Of a stretch of 64,000 nt of DNA, positions 18,382-26,454 are shown piece by piece. The position numbers and the translations under genes are program-made. The stretch comes from Candidatus Thiodiazotropha sp. (ex Epidulcina cf. delphinae) (lineage in GTDB: Bacteria > Pseudomonadota > Gammaproteobacteria > Chromatiales > Chromatiaceae). The stretch lies in contig JAHXHS010000002.1 in assembly GCA_025656455.1 (NCBI GenBank), positions 1-64,000 of the forward strand, read 5' to 3'. Every line of letters begins with the position of its first letter. The stretch's first letter is position 1. The notes beneath the pieces are model-generated. The model searched no databases, was not told where the DNA came from, and was given only the letters and a program-made list of their open reading frames with translations.

Positions 18382-20418
18382 ATGGCCAGTTATTCAACTC
18401 ACGACATTCGTAATATCGCCCTGGTCGGACATGCCGGCGCCGGCAAAACCAGTCTGATCGAATCGCTGCTGCAATACAGTGGCGCAATAGATAGCGCCGG
18501 CGGTATCAGCCGTGGTGACACTGTCTGTGACTATGATGATCTGGAGAAGGAGCTGCAGCACTCCCTGGATATCGCGATTACCCACCTGAGTCACGAAGCC
18601 AAACAGGTGAATATTATCGATACTCCCGGTTACGCCGATTTCCTCGGGCGCAGCATCAGCATTCTACCGGCCGTGGAGACCGCAGTGGTGGTCGTCAACG
18701 CCTCAACCGGCATCGAACCGGTAACCCTGCGCATGATGGATGCGGCAAAGCGGCGAAACCTCTGCCGCTTCATCATTGTCAATAAGATCGATAACCCCGG
18801 CACCGATTATGCCGACCTGCTGGAGAGCCTGCGGGAGGCATTCGGTAAAGAGTGCCTGCCGATCAATCTACCGGCCGACAACGGGCAGCGGGTAATCGAC
18901 TGTTTCTTTCAACCGGGGGGCGATCCGACCGATTTCTCCTCTGTCACACAGGCCCATGACAACATGATCGACCAGGTTGTGGAGGTCGATGAAGCGCTGA
19001 TGGAGCTCTATCTCGAACAAGGTGAGGCCCTGCAACCGGAGCAACTCCACGACCCGTTTGAAAAGGCCCTGCGCGAAGGACACCTGATCCCGGTCTGTTT
19101 CACTTCCGTGGAAAACGGTGCCGGCATCAACGAACTGCTGAACCTCTTCTCACGCCTCATGCCCGATCCCACTGAAGGCAATCCCCCTCCCTTTATGAAG
19201 GGCGAAGGGTCCGATATGAAACCCGTGGACGTCTCACCCGACCCGGAGAAGCACGTCATCGGTCATGTGTTCAAGGTCATAAACGATCCTTACCGCGGCA
19301 AGCTGGGTATCTTCCGCATACATCAAGGGACACTGGAGACAAATGCCCAACTGTTCATCGGCGATGCCCGCAAACCCTTCAAGGTCAACCATCTGTTCAG
19401 ACTCCAGGGCAAGGAGCAGGATGAGATAACCCAGGCCGTTCCCGGCGATATCTGCGCCGTGGCGCGGGTGGACGATATCCATTTCGATGCGGTCCTACAC
19501 GACTCCCACGACGAAGACCACCACCACCTGCGAAGCATCGAGTGCCCGCTTCCCCTGTTCGGACTCGCCATCAACACCAGTAAACGGGGTGATGAACAGA
19601 AACTGAGTGACGCCCTGCATAAACTCGAGGATGAAGACCCCTGTTTTCATGTCGAGCACAATGTCAGCCTCAATGAGACCGTGATGCGGGGCCTCGGCGA
19701 ACTGCATCTGGAGGTCCTGCTCCAGCAAATAAAAAACAAATACAGCGTGGAGGTGGAGACCCATCCGCCAAGCATCGCCTATCGGGAGACCATTACCCGC
19801 AAGGCGGAGGCTCACTACCGGCATAAAAAGCAGACCGGTGGAGCCGGCCAGTTCGGCGAGGTCTATCTCCGCATCGAACCCCTGAATCGTGGGGAAGGCT
19901 TTGAGTATGTCAACCAGGTTGTCGGCGGCGCCATCCCGGGGCAGTTTATCCCCGCCATCGAAAAGGGCATCCGTCAGGCCATGGGCGAAGGTGCGATTGC
20001 CGGTTTTTCCATGCAGGATATCCGGGTAACCGTCTATGACGGCAAATACCATTCGGTGGATTCCAAGGAGATTGCCTTTGTCACGGCTGGAAAGAAAGCC
20101 TTCCTGGAGGCGGTGGAGAACGCCGGCCCGGTGGTGCTCGAACCCATCGTGGATATCGCAATCACCACCCCGGACAGCTTCATGGGAGACTTGACCGGCG
20201 ATCTGGCTGGACGGCGCGGTCAAATCAACGGCACCGAATCGGGCCGAAACAACATGCTGATCATCAAGGGTCAGGCGCCTTTGGCGGAACTGGAAGGCTA
20301 TGCGACCCAACTCAAGGCGATCACCGGCGGTGAAGGCAGTTACGCCATCGACTTCAGCCACTACGAGGCAGTACCCGGCAACATTCAAAAGCAATTGGCG
20401 GAAAGAGGTCAGGCATAG
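18382..20418 (+). CDS. Elongation factor G-like GTPase (EF-G2 type)
   Basis: A 678-residue translation-factor-family GTPase, shorter and more divergent than canonical EF-G (about 700). G1 is GHAGAGKT (16-23), G3 DTPG (80-83) and G4 NKID (134-137); domain II begins near residue 295 (HVIGHVFKVINDPYRGKLG) and domain IV-V follow (GGAGQFGEVYLRIEPL, and GRRGQINGTE near the end). The str operon partners rpsL, rpsG and tuf are absent, so this is a paralogue rather than the housekeeping fusA. Family members of this kind act in ribosome recycling or have no assigned role. An AGGAG sequence sits 8 bases before the ATG. Confidence 0.88.
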   Translation: MASYSTHDIRNIALVGHAGAGKTSLIESLLQYSGAIDSAGGISRGDTVCDYDDLEKELQHSLDIAITHLSHEAKQVNIIDTPGYADFLGRSISILPAVETAVVVVNASTGIEPVTLRMMDAAKRRNLCRFIIVNKIDNPGTDYADLLESLREAFGKECLPINLPADNGQRVIDCFFQPGGDPTDFSSVTQAHDNMIDQVVEVDEALMELYLEQGEALQPEQLHDPFEKALREGHLIPVCFTSVENGAGINELLNLFSRLMPDPTEGNPPPFMKGEGSDMKPVDVSPDPEKHVIGHVFKVINDPYRGKLGIFRIHQGTLETNAQLFIGDARKPFKVNHLFRLQGKEQDEITQAVPGDICAVARVDDIHFDAVLHDSHDEDHHHLRSIECPLPLFGLAINTSKRGDEQKLSDALHKLEDEDPCFHVEHNVSLNETVMRGLGELHLEVLLQQIKNKYSVEVETHPPSIAYRETITRKAEAHYRHKKQTGGAGQFGEVYLRIEPLNRGEGFEYVNQVVGGAIPGQFIPAIEKGIRQAMGEGAIAGFSMQDIRVTVYDGKYHSVDSKEIAFVTAGKKAFLEAVENAGPVVLEPIVDIAITTPDSFMGDLTGDLAGRRGQINGTESGRNNMLIIKGQAPLAELEGYATQLKAITGGEGSYAIDFSHYEAVPGNIQKQLAERGQA

Positions 20419-20512
20419 ATTTTGAGTTCCCTGGGGAGACGCCGAGTCTGACCCACACCGGCTTGAAGATAGAAAACCCCTATTTTATAAATCACTCGGC
20501 TTTCATATTCCA

Positions 20513-21094
20513 TTACTGACCTAAGGTGATATTGATGGGTTCATGCTCCCGGCAGATGAGTTGTATGTCACTGAGTGACAGCGGCTCCTGAGTCAAGCCG
20601 CATAAATACCCGCCTGCTTCGAGCTTCTGGTTGTATCGACAGGTGCGACATACGCCAAACGACTTCATCGCATTCGCTCTTTGAATCCCGCGCAACAGAT
20701 CCTTCAGCGCATCGATTATCCTTGCTTGATCGTCAGCGGCTAAATGTTCACAGGCGCGGCTGAAAAGTGCTGCTGGAATGATCTCTTCCAGAGAGGTCCT
20801 GCCCGCCTCGGTTATTCTCAGATGGATGATCCGCTTATCATTATCATCCGCGTTTTTTGATAAAAATCCTTTTTTTTCCAGTACTTTCAAGCTCTGTGAG
20901 ACCGTACCCTTGGTCTGTCCCAGGTACTCAGTCACACCCATCGGAGTGTCGGAATAGCGGTTGCACAGGGACAAATAGTGCAATGCCTCTATCTGGATGG
21001 GTTGCAGGCCATGCTCTGAGCCGGATCTACGGAACTCATTGCGTAACAGGTTGGATAGGCGCTCGATATAGGCATGTATCTGCTGGGCACTCAT
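20513..21094 (-). CDS. MarR-family transcriptional regulator with a four-cysteine C-terminal tail
   Basis: A 193-residue winged-helix repressor. The DNA-binding helix region is about residues 35-95 (YLGQTKGTVSQSLKVLEKKG, then the wing DDNDKRIIHLRITEAG). Beyond the usual MarR length of about 145 it carries a tail with Cys149, Cys152, Cys165 and Cys181 (CRTC at 149-152), spaced like a metal or Fe-S site; an additional Cys44 and Cys115 lie in the core. It is divergent from the cytochrome P460-like gene, and two near-identical 15-base palindromes lie in the shared promoter region. It may sense redox, NO or metal; that is inference. Confidence 0.88.
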   Translation of the reverse strand: MSAQQIHAYIERLSNLLRNEFRRSGSEHGLQPIQIEALHYLSLCNRYSDTPMGVTEYLGQTKGTVSQSLKVLEKKGFLSKNADDNDKRIIHLRITEAGRTSLEEIIPAALFSRACEHLAADDQARIIDALKDLLRGIQRANAMKSFGVCRTCRYNQKLEAGGYLCGLTQEPLSLSDIQLICREHEPINITLGQ

Positions 21095-21104
21095 GAATCA
21101 TATA

Positions 21105-21119
21105 GTATCGATTCAATAC
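21105..21119. promoter_or_regulatory. Palindromic operator 1 (MarR-type)
   Basis: GTATCGATTCAATAC, an imperfect palindrome around the centre base, 11 bases upstream of the MarR-gene start and just ahead of the -35 of the divergent promoter. It matches operator 2 at 13 of 15 positions. Placement suggests autoregulation plus control of the P460-like gene. Confidence 0.6.
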
Positions 21120-21123
21120 TTAC

Positions 21124-21152
21124 TTGACAAGCACTAAAAGCCAGGCTAGATT
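21124..21152 (+). promoter_or_regulatory. Sigma-70 promoter for the P460-like gene
   Basis: TTGACA (21124-21129) and TAGATT (21147-21152) are separated by 17 bases. The predicted transcription start near 21159-21160 falls at the edge of operator 2, so repressor bound there would block initiation. Confidence 0.6.
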
Positions 21153-21159
21153 AGTTTAC

Positions 21160-21174
21160 GTATCGACTCGATAC
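21160..21174. promoter_or_regulatory. Palindromic operator 2 (MarR-type)
   Basis: GTATCGACTCGATAC is a perfect palindrome around its central base. Its centre is 55 bases from that of operator 1, about five helical turns. It overlaps the expected start of transcription of the P460-like gene, whose ATG is 22 bases further on. Confidence 0.65.
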
Positions 21175-21195
21175 TTTTATTTTGGAGACCTGAAT

Positions 21196-21678
21196 ATGAA
21201 ACTGATCCATAAAGTCTTGATTGGATCTCTACCCCTGATCTTCTTCGGTTCAGCGGGTGCTGGGGAGTCCGCTGTGCCCTTCCCTGAGAACTATCGCAAC
21301 TGGCTACATGTTAAAAGCATGCTGATACTACCCGGTCACCCGCTGGAGCAGCCATTTCAGGGTATCCATCACATCTATGCCAATGAAGCTGCAACACGAG
21401 GGATGATGAATGGAGACTATGCCGACGGCGCAGAGATCGTCTTCGATCTCCTCAACACGCTGGAAAAAGAGAATGCCATCCAGGAAGAAAGCAGAAAACT
21501 CATCGGCGTCATGCTGCGAAATAAGAGCCGATATGCCGAAACCGGGGGATGGGGATTCGAGGCGTTTTCCGGTGACAGCAAGACTGAAAGGTTGGTGAAA
21601 GACGGGGGTCATGCCTGTTTTGGCTGCCATGCCACGGAAGAAAAGAGCCATTTTGTTTTTTCAAAGCTGAGGAATTAG
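21196..21678 (+). CDS. Cytochrome P460-like periplasmic c-type cytochrome
   Basis: 160 residues from the ATG at 21196, which follows TGGAGAC; the longer open frame upstream would run through the promoter and is rejected. The signal peptide covers residues 1-22 (hydrophobic 7-20, then AGAGES). The body (NYRNWLHVKSMLI, GIHHIYANEAA, GDYADGAEIVFDLL, and EAFSGD) matches the cytochrome P460 / cytochrome c'-beta family, and a single heme site CFGCH lies at residues 141-145, as usual near the C-terminus. Family members handle hydroxylamine or nitric oxide. No other nitrogen-oxide gene is near. Divergent from the MarR-type regulator. Confidence 0.85.
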   Translation: MKLIHKVLIGSLPLIFFGSAGAGESAVPFPENYRNWLHVKSMLILPGHPLEQPFQGIHHIYANEAATRGMMNGDYADGAEIVFDLLNTLEKENAIQEESRKLIGVMLRNKSRYAETGGWGFEAFSGDSKTERLVKDGGHACFGCHATEEKSHFVFSKLRN

Positions 21679-21825
21679 GGCGGGTTAAACGGCCGACCAC
21701 TCCAAAAGGGAAGAGCGCTCTATTTCCCAGTCGCCTTGTAAGTTTTGTGTAGTAGTTCTCATCTAAATGGTAGGACATCTTCATATACTCAACGTTTATT
21801 GCCATCCAGCGCCAGGGGCAGACAC

Positions 21826-22593
21826 ATGGAAAGCTATGCATTGATTGCAATCATATTGGCAGTACTCATTATCCTATTCCGACAGATACGATTGAGATCT
21901 TCTCGAAAGAGCCATCACAGTGATATGGATATAATCGAAGCCGCGATAAATCTCCCCCAGCAACCTGGCGATGATCGACATGACGAACCTGCCACGGAGA
22001 GCATGTTGCGAGCGCTGGAAAAAAAGGGTGTCAGGCTCGACAGACCCCTGACAAGAGGACAGGCCATGAATGTGCTGGGTCTTCACCTTCCACCAGACGG
22101 CCGCCAAGTGGATATTCTGAAGCATTTTAATATTCCCTACTCCTTCGGCATGAACCGCACATTGGCCAACAGCCTTATTCAGGAGATTTTTCATAACCCT
22201 GATAATGTCAAGGAGTGGAGTAACCGGCCACCCACCACCAGAGTAAGGCAGGGGCTGCTATTCATGGGAGGCCAATTGGTCAACGGAGTGACCCAGGTGG
22301 AGGCGCAGGCAAGACTTGTTCACCTGGGTATGGAAGATCCATACAGATATCACGAATGGAAGCAGATCGATCGGTTATTTCTGGAGACCAACAGCCCGGA
22401 TATTCGCGCGAAATACGGAGCCCGTAAAATTACCTGGAAACGTTTCTTTGAGATTTATGAAGCGCTGAAAAGTGATGGCCTTCAATCACAAGAGATGAAC
22501 GGCGGGCAAATTATAGAATACACGTTTAGTCGAGAGTTGGATGGCGTTGGTCAAGCCGATGGGCCTCATACCATGGAGCCGGCTACTGTCTAG
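21826..22593 (+). CDS. Membrane-anchored protein of unknown function
   Basis: 255 residues from the ATG at 21826, preceded by CAGGGGCA. One N-terminal helix (ALIAIILAVLIILF, about residues 5-18) followed by a basic stretch (RQIRLRSSRKSHH) indicates an inner-membrane anchor with the body in the cytoplasm. No known domain was recognised; the body is mixed and soluble-looking, with charged helices. The stop codon (TAG, 22591-22593) is part of CTAGTGTGG, the end of a dispersed repeat, so the true C-terminus may differ. Longer frames starting at 21745 lack an RBS. Confidence 0.65.
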   Translation: MESYALIAIILAVLIILFRQIRLRSSRKSHHSDMDIIEAAINLPQQPGDDRHDEPATESMLRALEKKGVRLDRPLTRGQAMNVLGLHLPPDGRQVDILKHFNIPYSFGMNRTLANSLIQEIFHNPDNVKEWSNRPPTTRVRQGLLFMGGQLVNGVTQVEAQARLVHLGMEDPYRYHEWKQIDRLFLETNSPDIRAKYGARKITWKRFFEIYEALKSDGLQSQEMNGGQIIEYTFSRELDGVGQADGPHTMEPATV

Positions 22594-22720
22594 TGTGGTG
22601 TCCTACACTAAATCAATCAACGGGGTCGGTAACGAAAACCACTGACAAGGTGCGGCAGGGCCGCACCCTACAACGACTCAGCCCGTAGGGTGCGGCCTTG
22701 CCGCACCATTGCATCGCATC
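22590..22720. repeat. CTAG-type repeat end followed by an inverted pair of GTGCGGC palindromes
   Basis: Bases 22590-22611 read ctagtgtggtgtcctacacta, which folds on itself and resembles 84-105. Then 22647-22671 and 22685-22707 are inverted copies of the palindrome also found at 3186 and 41624. Together they could form a large hairpin after the 21826 gene. Confidence 0.6.
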
Positions 22721-22949
22721 CGCGCACTGCAACATCGCAGACCGGGATACTCAAGATTTAGCGCAATTATCATCAATGCTTGCCAAATCAGGATCGGATG
22801 GCTGCATCGTTGCACAGCCTGTTAGTATAGAGAGAACAGTGAGCAGCGAAATAAGGTGTAAGATGACGATCTTCATTCTATTAACCCGGCACCCCAATAG
22901 GCCATGAAAACACCAATCTCACTCGATTGATGGTAAGAGTGAGAGGTTA

Positions 22950-23191
22950 CACCGGACGTCAGACAATTACCTGTGGACAGGCTTTTCCACGAGATATCAC
23001 CCCTCGACGAAATATCGGATCGGGCCATGTCCACCTCTCGCGGAAACTGAAAGCGATTTGTCGAATTCCATTTTCGGCCACATCTCATGCGACCACAGCA
23101 GATCGTCTTCCGGTGAGAGCGTATCCAGCAATCTCCCGACGTCTGATGACGGTACCGGATATTCACGACTATGGATATTGATTACTTGCAT
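22950..23191 (-). pseudogene. SRPBCC-family protein remnant (N-terminal third)
   Basis: Minus-strand frame from ATG 23191: MQVINIHSREYPVP..., SSDVGRLLDTLSPEDDLLWS, then WPKMEFDKSLSVSARGGHGP and IRYFVEG, which is the N-terminal pattern of an SRPBCC (START-like) family. A TGA interrupts at about 22997-22999, after which the same frame continues YLVEKPVHR before another stop, matching the expected continuation of the domain. The remaining two thirds of the domain are missing. The plus-strand 84-residue frame over the same bases is a shadow. Confidence 0.6.
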
Positions 23192-23241
23192 GCATTTTTA
23201 ATCTTGCTTTTTTATTAACCCAGCAACCAAATATATCTTGT

Positions 23242-24309
23242 TCACTCTTGGCCAAGGCCGATAACCCCTTCCAACAGGTTTCCGCTCAGATCAACGCCGT
23301 CGAAGACTGTCTCCCGTAGATTCGCTTTACGTAAATTACATCTGTGCATGACAGCATCAGTAAAATCCGCCGCATAGAGGTTGGCATCTTCCAGATCCGT
23401 GAACTCAAGCCTGGCTTGACGGAAGCTCGCACCTTCGAGATTGGCGCCGCTGAATACGGATCGGGAAATCTGCGCATTGGAAAAGTCGATATCGATTAAG
23501 TTGCCACTGATTTCCACTGCCTCCAGTATGGCGCCCTGCAGTTTAGCTCCCTTGAGTCTGACGCCGTTCATCCGGGCGCCCCTGAAATTCGCCTGCCGGA
23601 GATCGGCATCGATAAACCGGGCCTTTTTCAGCTCGGTATCGGTGAACACAGCATGTGTCAACAGGCTGTTGGAGAGGTCGGCTTTAAGCATCCTAGCCTC
23701 ACTGAAATCAATATACTCCAACTCAAGACCGGAAAGCTTGGCAAGCCGCAAATTCGCACCCTTGAAACTTACTCCAGCCATTGAGGCTACCTCGGTAAGA
23801 TCAAGTCCGCGAAGATCTGCCTTGTCGAGAATCGCATCTGTCAGAATAGCGCCGTGGAGCTTGCTACCCGATAACAGAGCTGAGCTGAGATTCGTTCCGC
23901 TCAGATCTGCGCCACTCAGGTCTGCGCCTTGAAAGTTCGCTTCCTGCAGATTCGCCTGACGGAGATCCGCGCCGGTAAGGTTGGTGCGACTGAACTTACC
24001 ACGTTGCAAGGTCTGGCCTTGTAGATTGACTCCGCTGAGATCGGCCCGGGCAAAACTCGCCCCCTTGAGGCTGGCCCCTTCCAACCGTGCGCCGCTGAGA
24101 TCTGTGTTGTAGAGAATAGCATGATCGAGCAGCGCTCCGCGCAGATCGGCTTGGCGGAGGTCCATCATTCGCAAGTCCGCGCCTTTCAGATCACACCTTT
24201 GACAGACGCCATGCTCCTTCAACTGAACCAATGCCGATTCGTTTGCCGATAGCGAAAAGGTTAACGGCAACTGTAGCAGCACCATGACGAATACAAGGGT
24301 AGTTTTCAT
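23242..24309 (-). CDS. Secreted pentapeptide-repeat protein
   Basis: 355 residues with a signal peptide (about 1-22) and a mature chain built almost entirely of A(D/N)LXX pentapeptides from residue 40 to the end, which fold as a right-handed quadrilateral beta-helix (about 60 repeats). A CxxC pair (Cys36, Cys39; VCQRCDL) lies just ahead of the first repeat. Cytoplasmic relatives include gyrase-protecting proteins, but the export signal makes that role unlikely here; the mature protein probably acts in the periplasm or at the envelope. No operon partner; divergent from the pseudogene block on the right. Confidence 0.85.
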   Translation of the reverse strand: MKTTLVFVMVLLQLPLTFSLSANESALVQLKEHGVCQRCDLKGADLRMMDLRQADLRGALLDHAILYNTDLSGARLEGASLKGASFARADLSGVNLQGQTLQRGKFSRTNLTGADLRQANLQEANFQGADLSGADLSGTNLSSALLSGSKLHGAILTDAILDKADLRGLDLTEVASMAGVSFKGANLRLAKLSGLELEYIDFSEARMLKADLSNSLLTHAVFTDTELKKARFIDADLRQANFRGARMNGVRLKGAKLQGAILEAVEISGNLIDIDFSNAQISRSVFSGANLEGASFRQARLEFTDLEDANLYAADFTDAVMHRCNLRKANLRETVFDGVDLSGNLLEGVIGLGQE

Positions 24310-24627
24310 CCTTTACACCCTGTACCTCTTGTAGTGGAAGAGGTATCGATCTGAACCTGTGAATACTGACTCTAGCAAATTCCCAACATTACGCCTACCC
24401 CCGACTCTCGCAACAGATATGGGGCAATAGGCCAATTACCATAAAAACCGGGCGTCACAGGGCTGCGGAGCATTGATCTGTGGCTCTACAGCAGGGGGCT
24501 CCGACCTAGCGAAATGCCGCTTAGCCGTTGCTTCACTTGTTCTTGAACGACTATTGCTGAATACTGAGACAGTCGGTCATACAACAGGCGCGCGCGTTCT
24601 TTTTTCGTCAAGAGAGGAGATACCACA
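24310..24627. other. Gap between the pentapeptide-repeat gene and the decayed ABC locus
   Basis: 318 bases. The left part is the promoter region of the minus-strand pentapeptide-repeat gene. The right part precedes the truncated solute-binding gene and probably contains the deletion point that removed its 5' end. A minus-strand frame (24486-24701) overlaps the fragment and has no recognised homology. Confidence 0.3.
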
Positions 24628-24894
24628 GTGAAACGCTTCATCATCAACGGCCTCATGTGGAATACGCGATATGTGAAGGCGAAAAAACTACCGCTCGCCA
24701 AAGAGTGGGCGGAGCTGAAGAAACCGGCGTTTCACGGCCATGTAGGCATGAGCGCCCCTTCCCGTTCCGGCACCACGCACCTGACTGTTGAAACCGTCTT
24801 GCAAGGCATGGGTTGGGAGGCCGGTTGGGCCGAGTGGAAGGCGATCGCCGGCAACTTCAAAACCGTAACCGAACGCAGTCCCCAATCCCTTTAA
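24628..24894 (+). pseudogene. Solute-binding protein of an iron/phosphonate-type ABC importer, central fragment
   Basis: The frame encodes WNTRYVKAKKLPLAKEWAEL, KKPAFHGHVGMSAPSRSGTT, HLTVETVLQGMGW and NFKTVTERS, the central core of periplasmic binding proteins of the FbpA/AfuA and aminoethylphosphonate type. The signal peptide and first lobe are absent, and the frame shifts and stops at 24892-24894. The second fragment follows directly in another frame. Confidence 0.7.
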
Positions 24895-25297
24895 GGATCA
24901 TTCCATCGGAGCCGCGGTTAAGTTTGATCTGGGACTCTCCAAGAGTCGTTATAACGTAGTCAATTCACTGTTCGATGCCATGATCACTTACCGTCTGGAT
25001 GACCTACGTGCCGCCACCAAGGCGATTCAGGATGCGGAAGCGGCAATGGCCGGAAAGCGCAACGCCGAGGCGGCAGCAATGATCGCCGAGGCCAAAGTGC
25101 TGGTTGCGAAAGTACCGGTGGATGAGGCTACTGCCGGAAAGGAGACCTTCAACGCCATTTTCAAGAAGAAGCGTAAGAAAGCCACTACCAAAGTGAAAGG
25201 CCGCCAAGCCGAGGTGGAACAAGCGTGGGATGCCATGATCAAGGCCAATTATGCCAAGGCCAAATCGCTGGCGGAAAAAGCCCGGTCACGCCTGTAA
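24876..25297 (+). pseudogene. Solute-binding protein, C-terminal fragment
   Basis: Reading frame +1 relative to the first fragment. It runs through PNPFKDHSIGAAVKFDLGLS, KSRYNVVNSLFDAMITYRLD and into a lysine/alanine-rich helical tail ending KSLAEKARSRL. The join after TERS skips the residues expected between the two parts, so there is an internal deletion as well as a frame change. The longest ATG-started frame begins at 24980, inside the domain. Confidence 0.65.
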
Positions 25298-25324
25298 CGG
25301 AATAGCAGGGACCTTGTGTGATGA

Positions 25325-25896
25325 GAAAATTCTCTCGTCAAGACCGCAAACACGCTACATGAAATTGTCAGTAGCCCCTTGGCGGTCCTGGTAGCTTCGA
25401 TCATCTCCTTGCCGCTGGCCTATTTCACCACCCGCTTTAATTTCGGCGGTGCGGTGCTGATCCAGACCCTGGGTGTTATCCCCCTGATCATGCCACCCTT
25501 CGTCGGCGCCGTGGCTATGCAACTGCTATTCGGCGATAACGGTTCGGTCAACCTGCTGCTGGATGAGCATTTCGGCTTTACCGTCCCCTTCATGAGCGGG
25601 TTGAATGGGGTCATCCTGGTGGAGAGCATCCACTATTTCCCCTTCATCCTGATCAACCTGTCGGCCGCTCTGAACAACATTGACCGCTCGATGGAAGAGT
25701 CTGCGCAAAACCTGGGCGCCAGCGGCATGCGCCTGTTTCGCCGGATTGTCTTTCCCCTGGCGATGCCGGGCTTTGTCGTCGGCGCCGCGCTTGGGGTCAT
25801 AGCGGTGTTGTTCGTCGGTCTCGGTACCTACATATCGAACGCGGCAAGCGCTCCCGCGAGACCATCTCCATTGTTGCTGAGGAGACAACGGCGTGA
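25325..25896 (+). pseudogene. ABC importer permease fragment
   Basis: Starts without an initiation region, right after a TGA at 25322, with TANTLHEIVSSPLAVLVASI and continues through LGVIPLIMPPFVGAVAMQLL and the cytoplasmic EAA loop EESAQNLGASGMRLFRRIVF. It is an FbpB-type permease lacking its N-terminus and, after about residue 170, its second half: the sequence jumps to IERGKRSRETISIVAEETTA in another frame, ending TGA at 25894. That ancestral stop overlaps the GTG start of the ATPase, preserving the original operon coupling. Confidence 0.7.
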
Positions 25897-26249
25897 ATTC
25901 GAACCCATCATCCACGCGTGGCGTAGTCATTGAAAATCTGAGTCTTGCCTTCGGCGAAACCGAGGTGCTCAAAGGCGTCAATCTGAGCATCAGCGAAGGT
26001 GAGTTTTTCGCCTTTCTCGGTCCATCCGGCTCGGGTAAGTCGACCCTGCTACGCGCCATTGCTGGCTTTGGTCCAAAACCCAAGGGACGGATTCTGATTC
26101 AGAACAATGACATCGCCGATCAGCCTCCCTGGAAACGCGATGTCGGCATGGTATTTCAGAGTTATGCCCTGTGGCCGCACATGACGGTGCGAAAAAACGT
26201 CGCCTTCGGCCTGGAGGAGCGAAAAACACCAAGCAGATTATTCTACTGA
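25893..26249 (+). pseudogene. ABC importer ATP-binding protein, truncated
   Basis: Starts at GTG 25893 with MNSNPSSTRGVVIENLSLAF. Walker A ([17 protein letters not shown]) and Q-loop (MVFQSYALWPHMTV) are intact, but the frame ends at about residue 110 (GLEER) and continues with nine foreign residues to a stop at 26247-26249. Signature motif, Walker B and switch histidine are missing, so it cannot be an active ATPase. A dispersed-repeat block begins right at the break. Confidence 0.75.
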
Positions 26250-26345
26250 ATGGTTAGACTACGGTGTTTACGAACCAAAGGATGGAATCCAGTAAGTCGT
26301 TGAATTCCCTGGATCCCGGCATACGCCGGGATGACGTGGCTTTAA
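26225..26345. repeat. Dispersed-repeat block at the ATPase break point
   Basis: Bases 26266-26288 match 47148-47170 inside the 47-kb element with one mismatch. They are followed by a REP-like hairpin, ATCCCGGC (26313-26320) and GCCGGGAT (26325-26332) around a four-base loop. The position suggests that repeat insertion or recombination cut off the ATP-binding gene. Confidence 0.6.
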
Positions 26346-26454
26346 AAAATGTGCGTTTCCGGATGGAGACTAAGTAACAATTTCCCATTCGGCCTGACCT
26401 CCCGCCCCAGTTATGAGACAATCGCCTGCTTTTATTTTCAGCCCCCTCTTACCC

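Noticed and set aside
19495-20394. 299-residue antisense ORF over the EF-G-like gene
   Set aside because: Shadow frame; no RBS and no recognised domain.
24486-24701. 71-residue minus-strand ORF near the decayed ABC locus
   Set aside because: Overlaps the binding-protein fragment antisense and matches nothing recognised.
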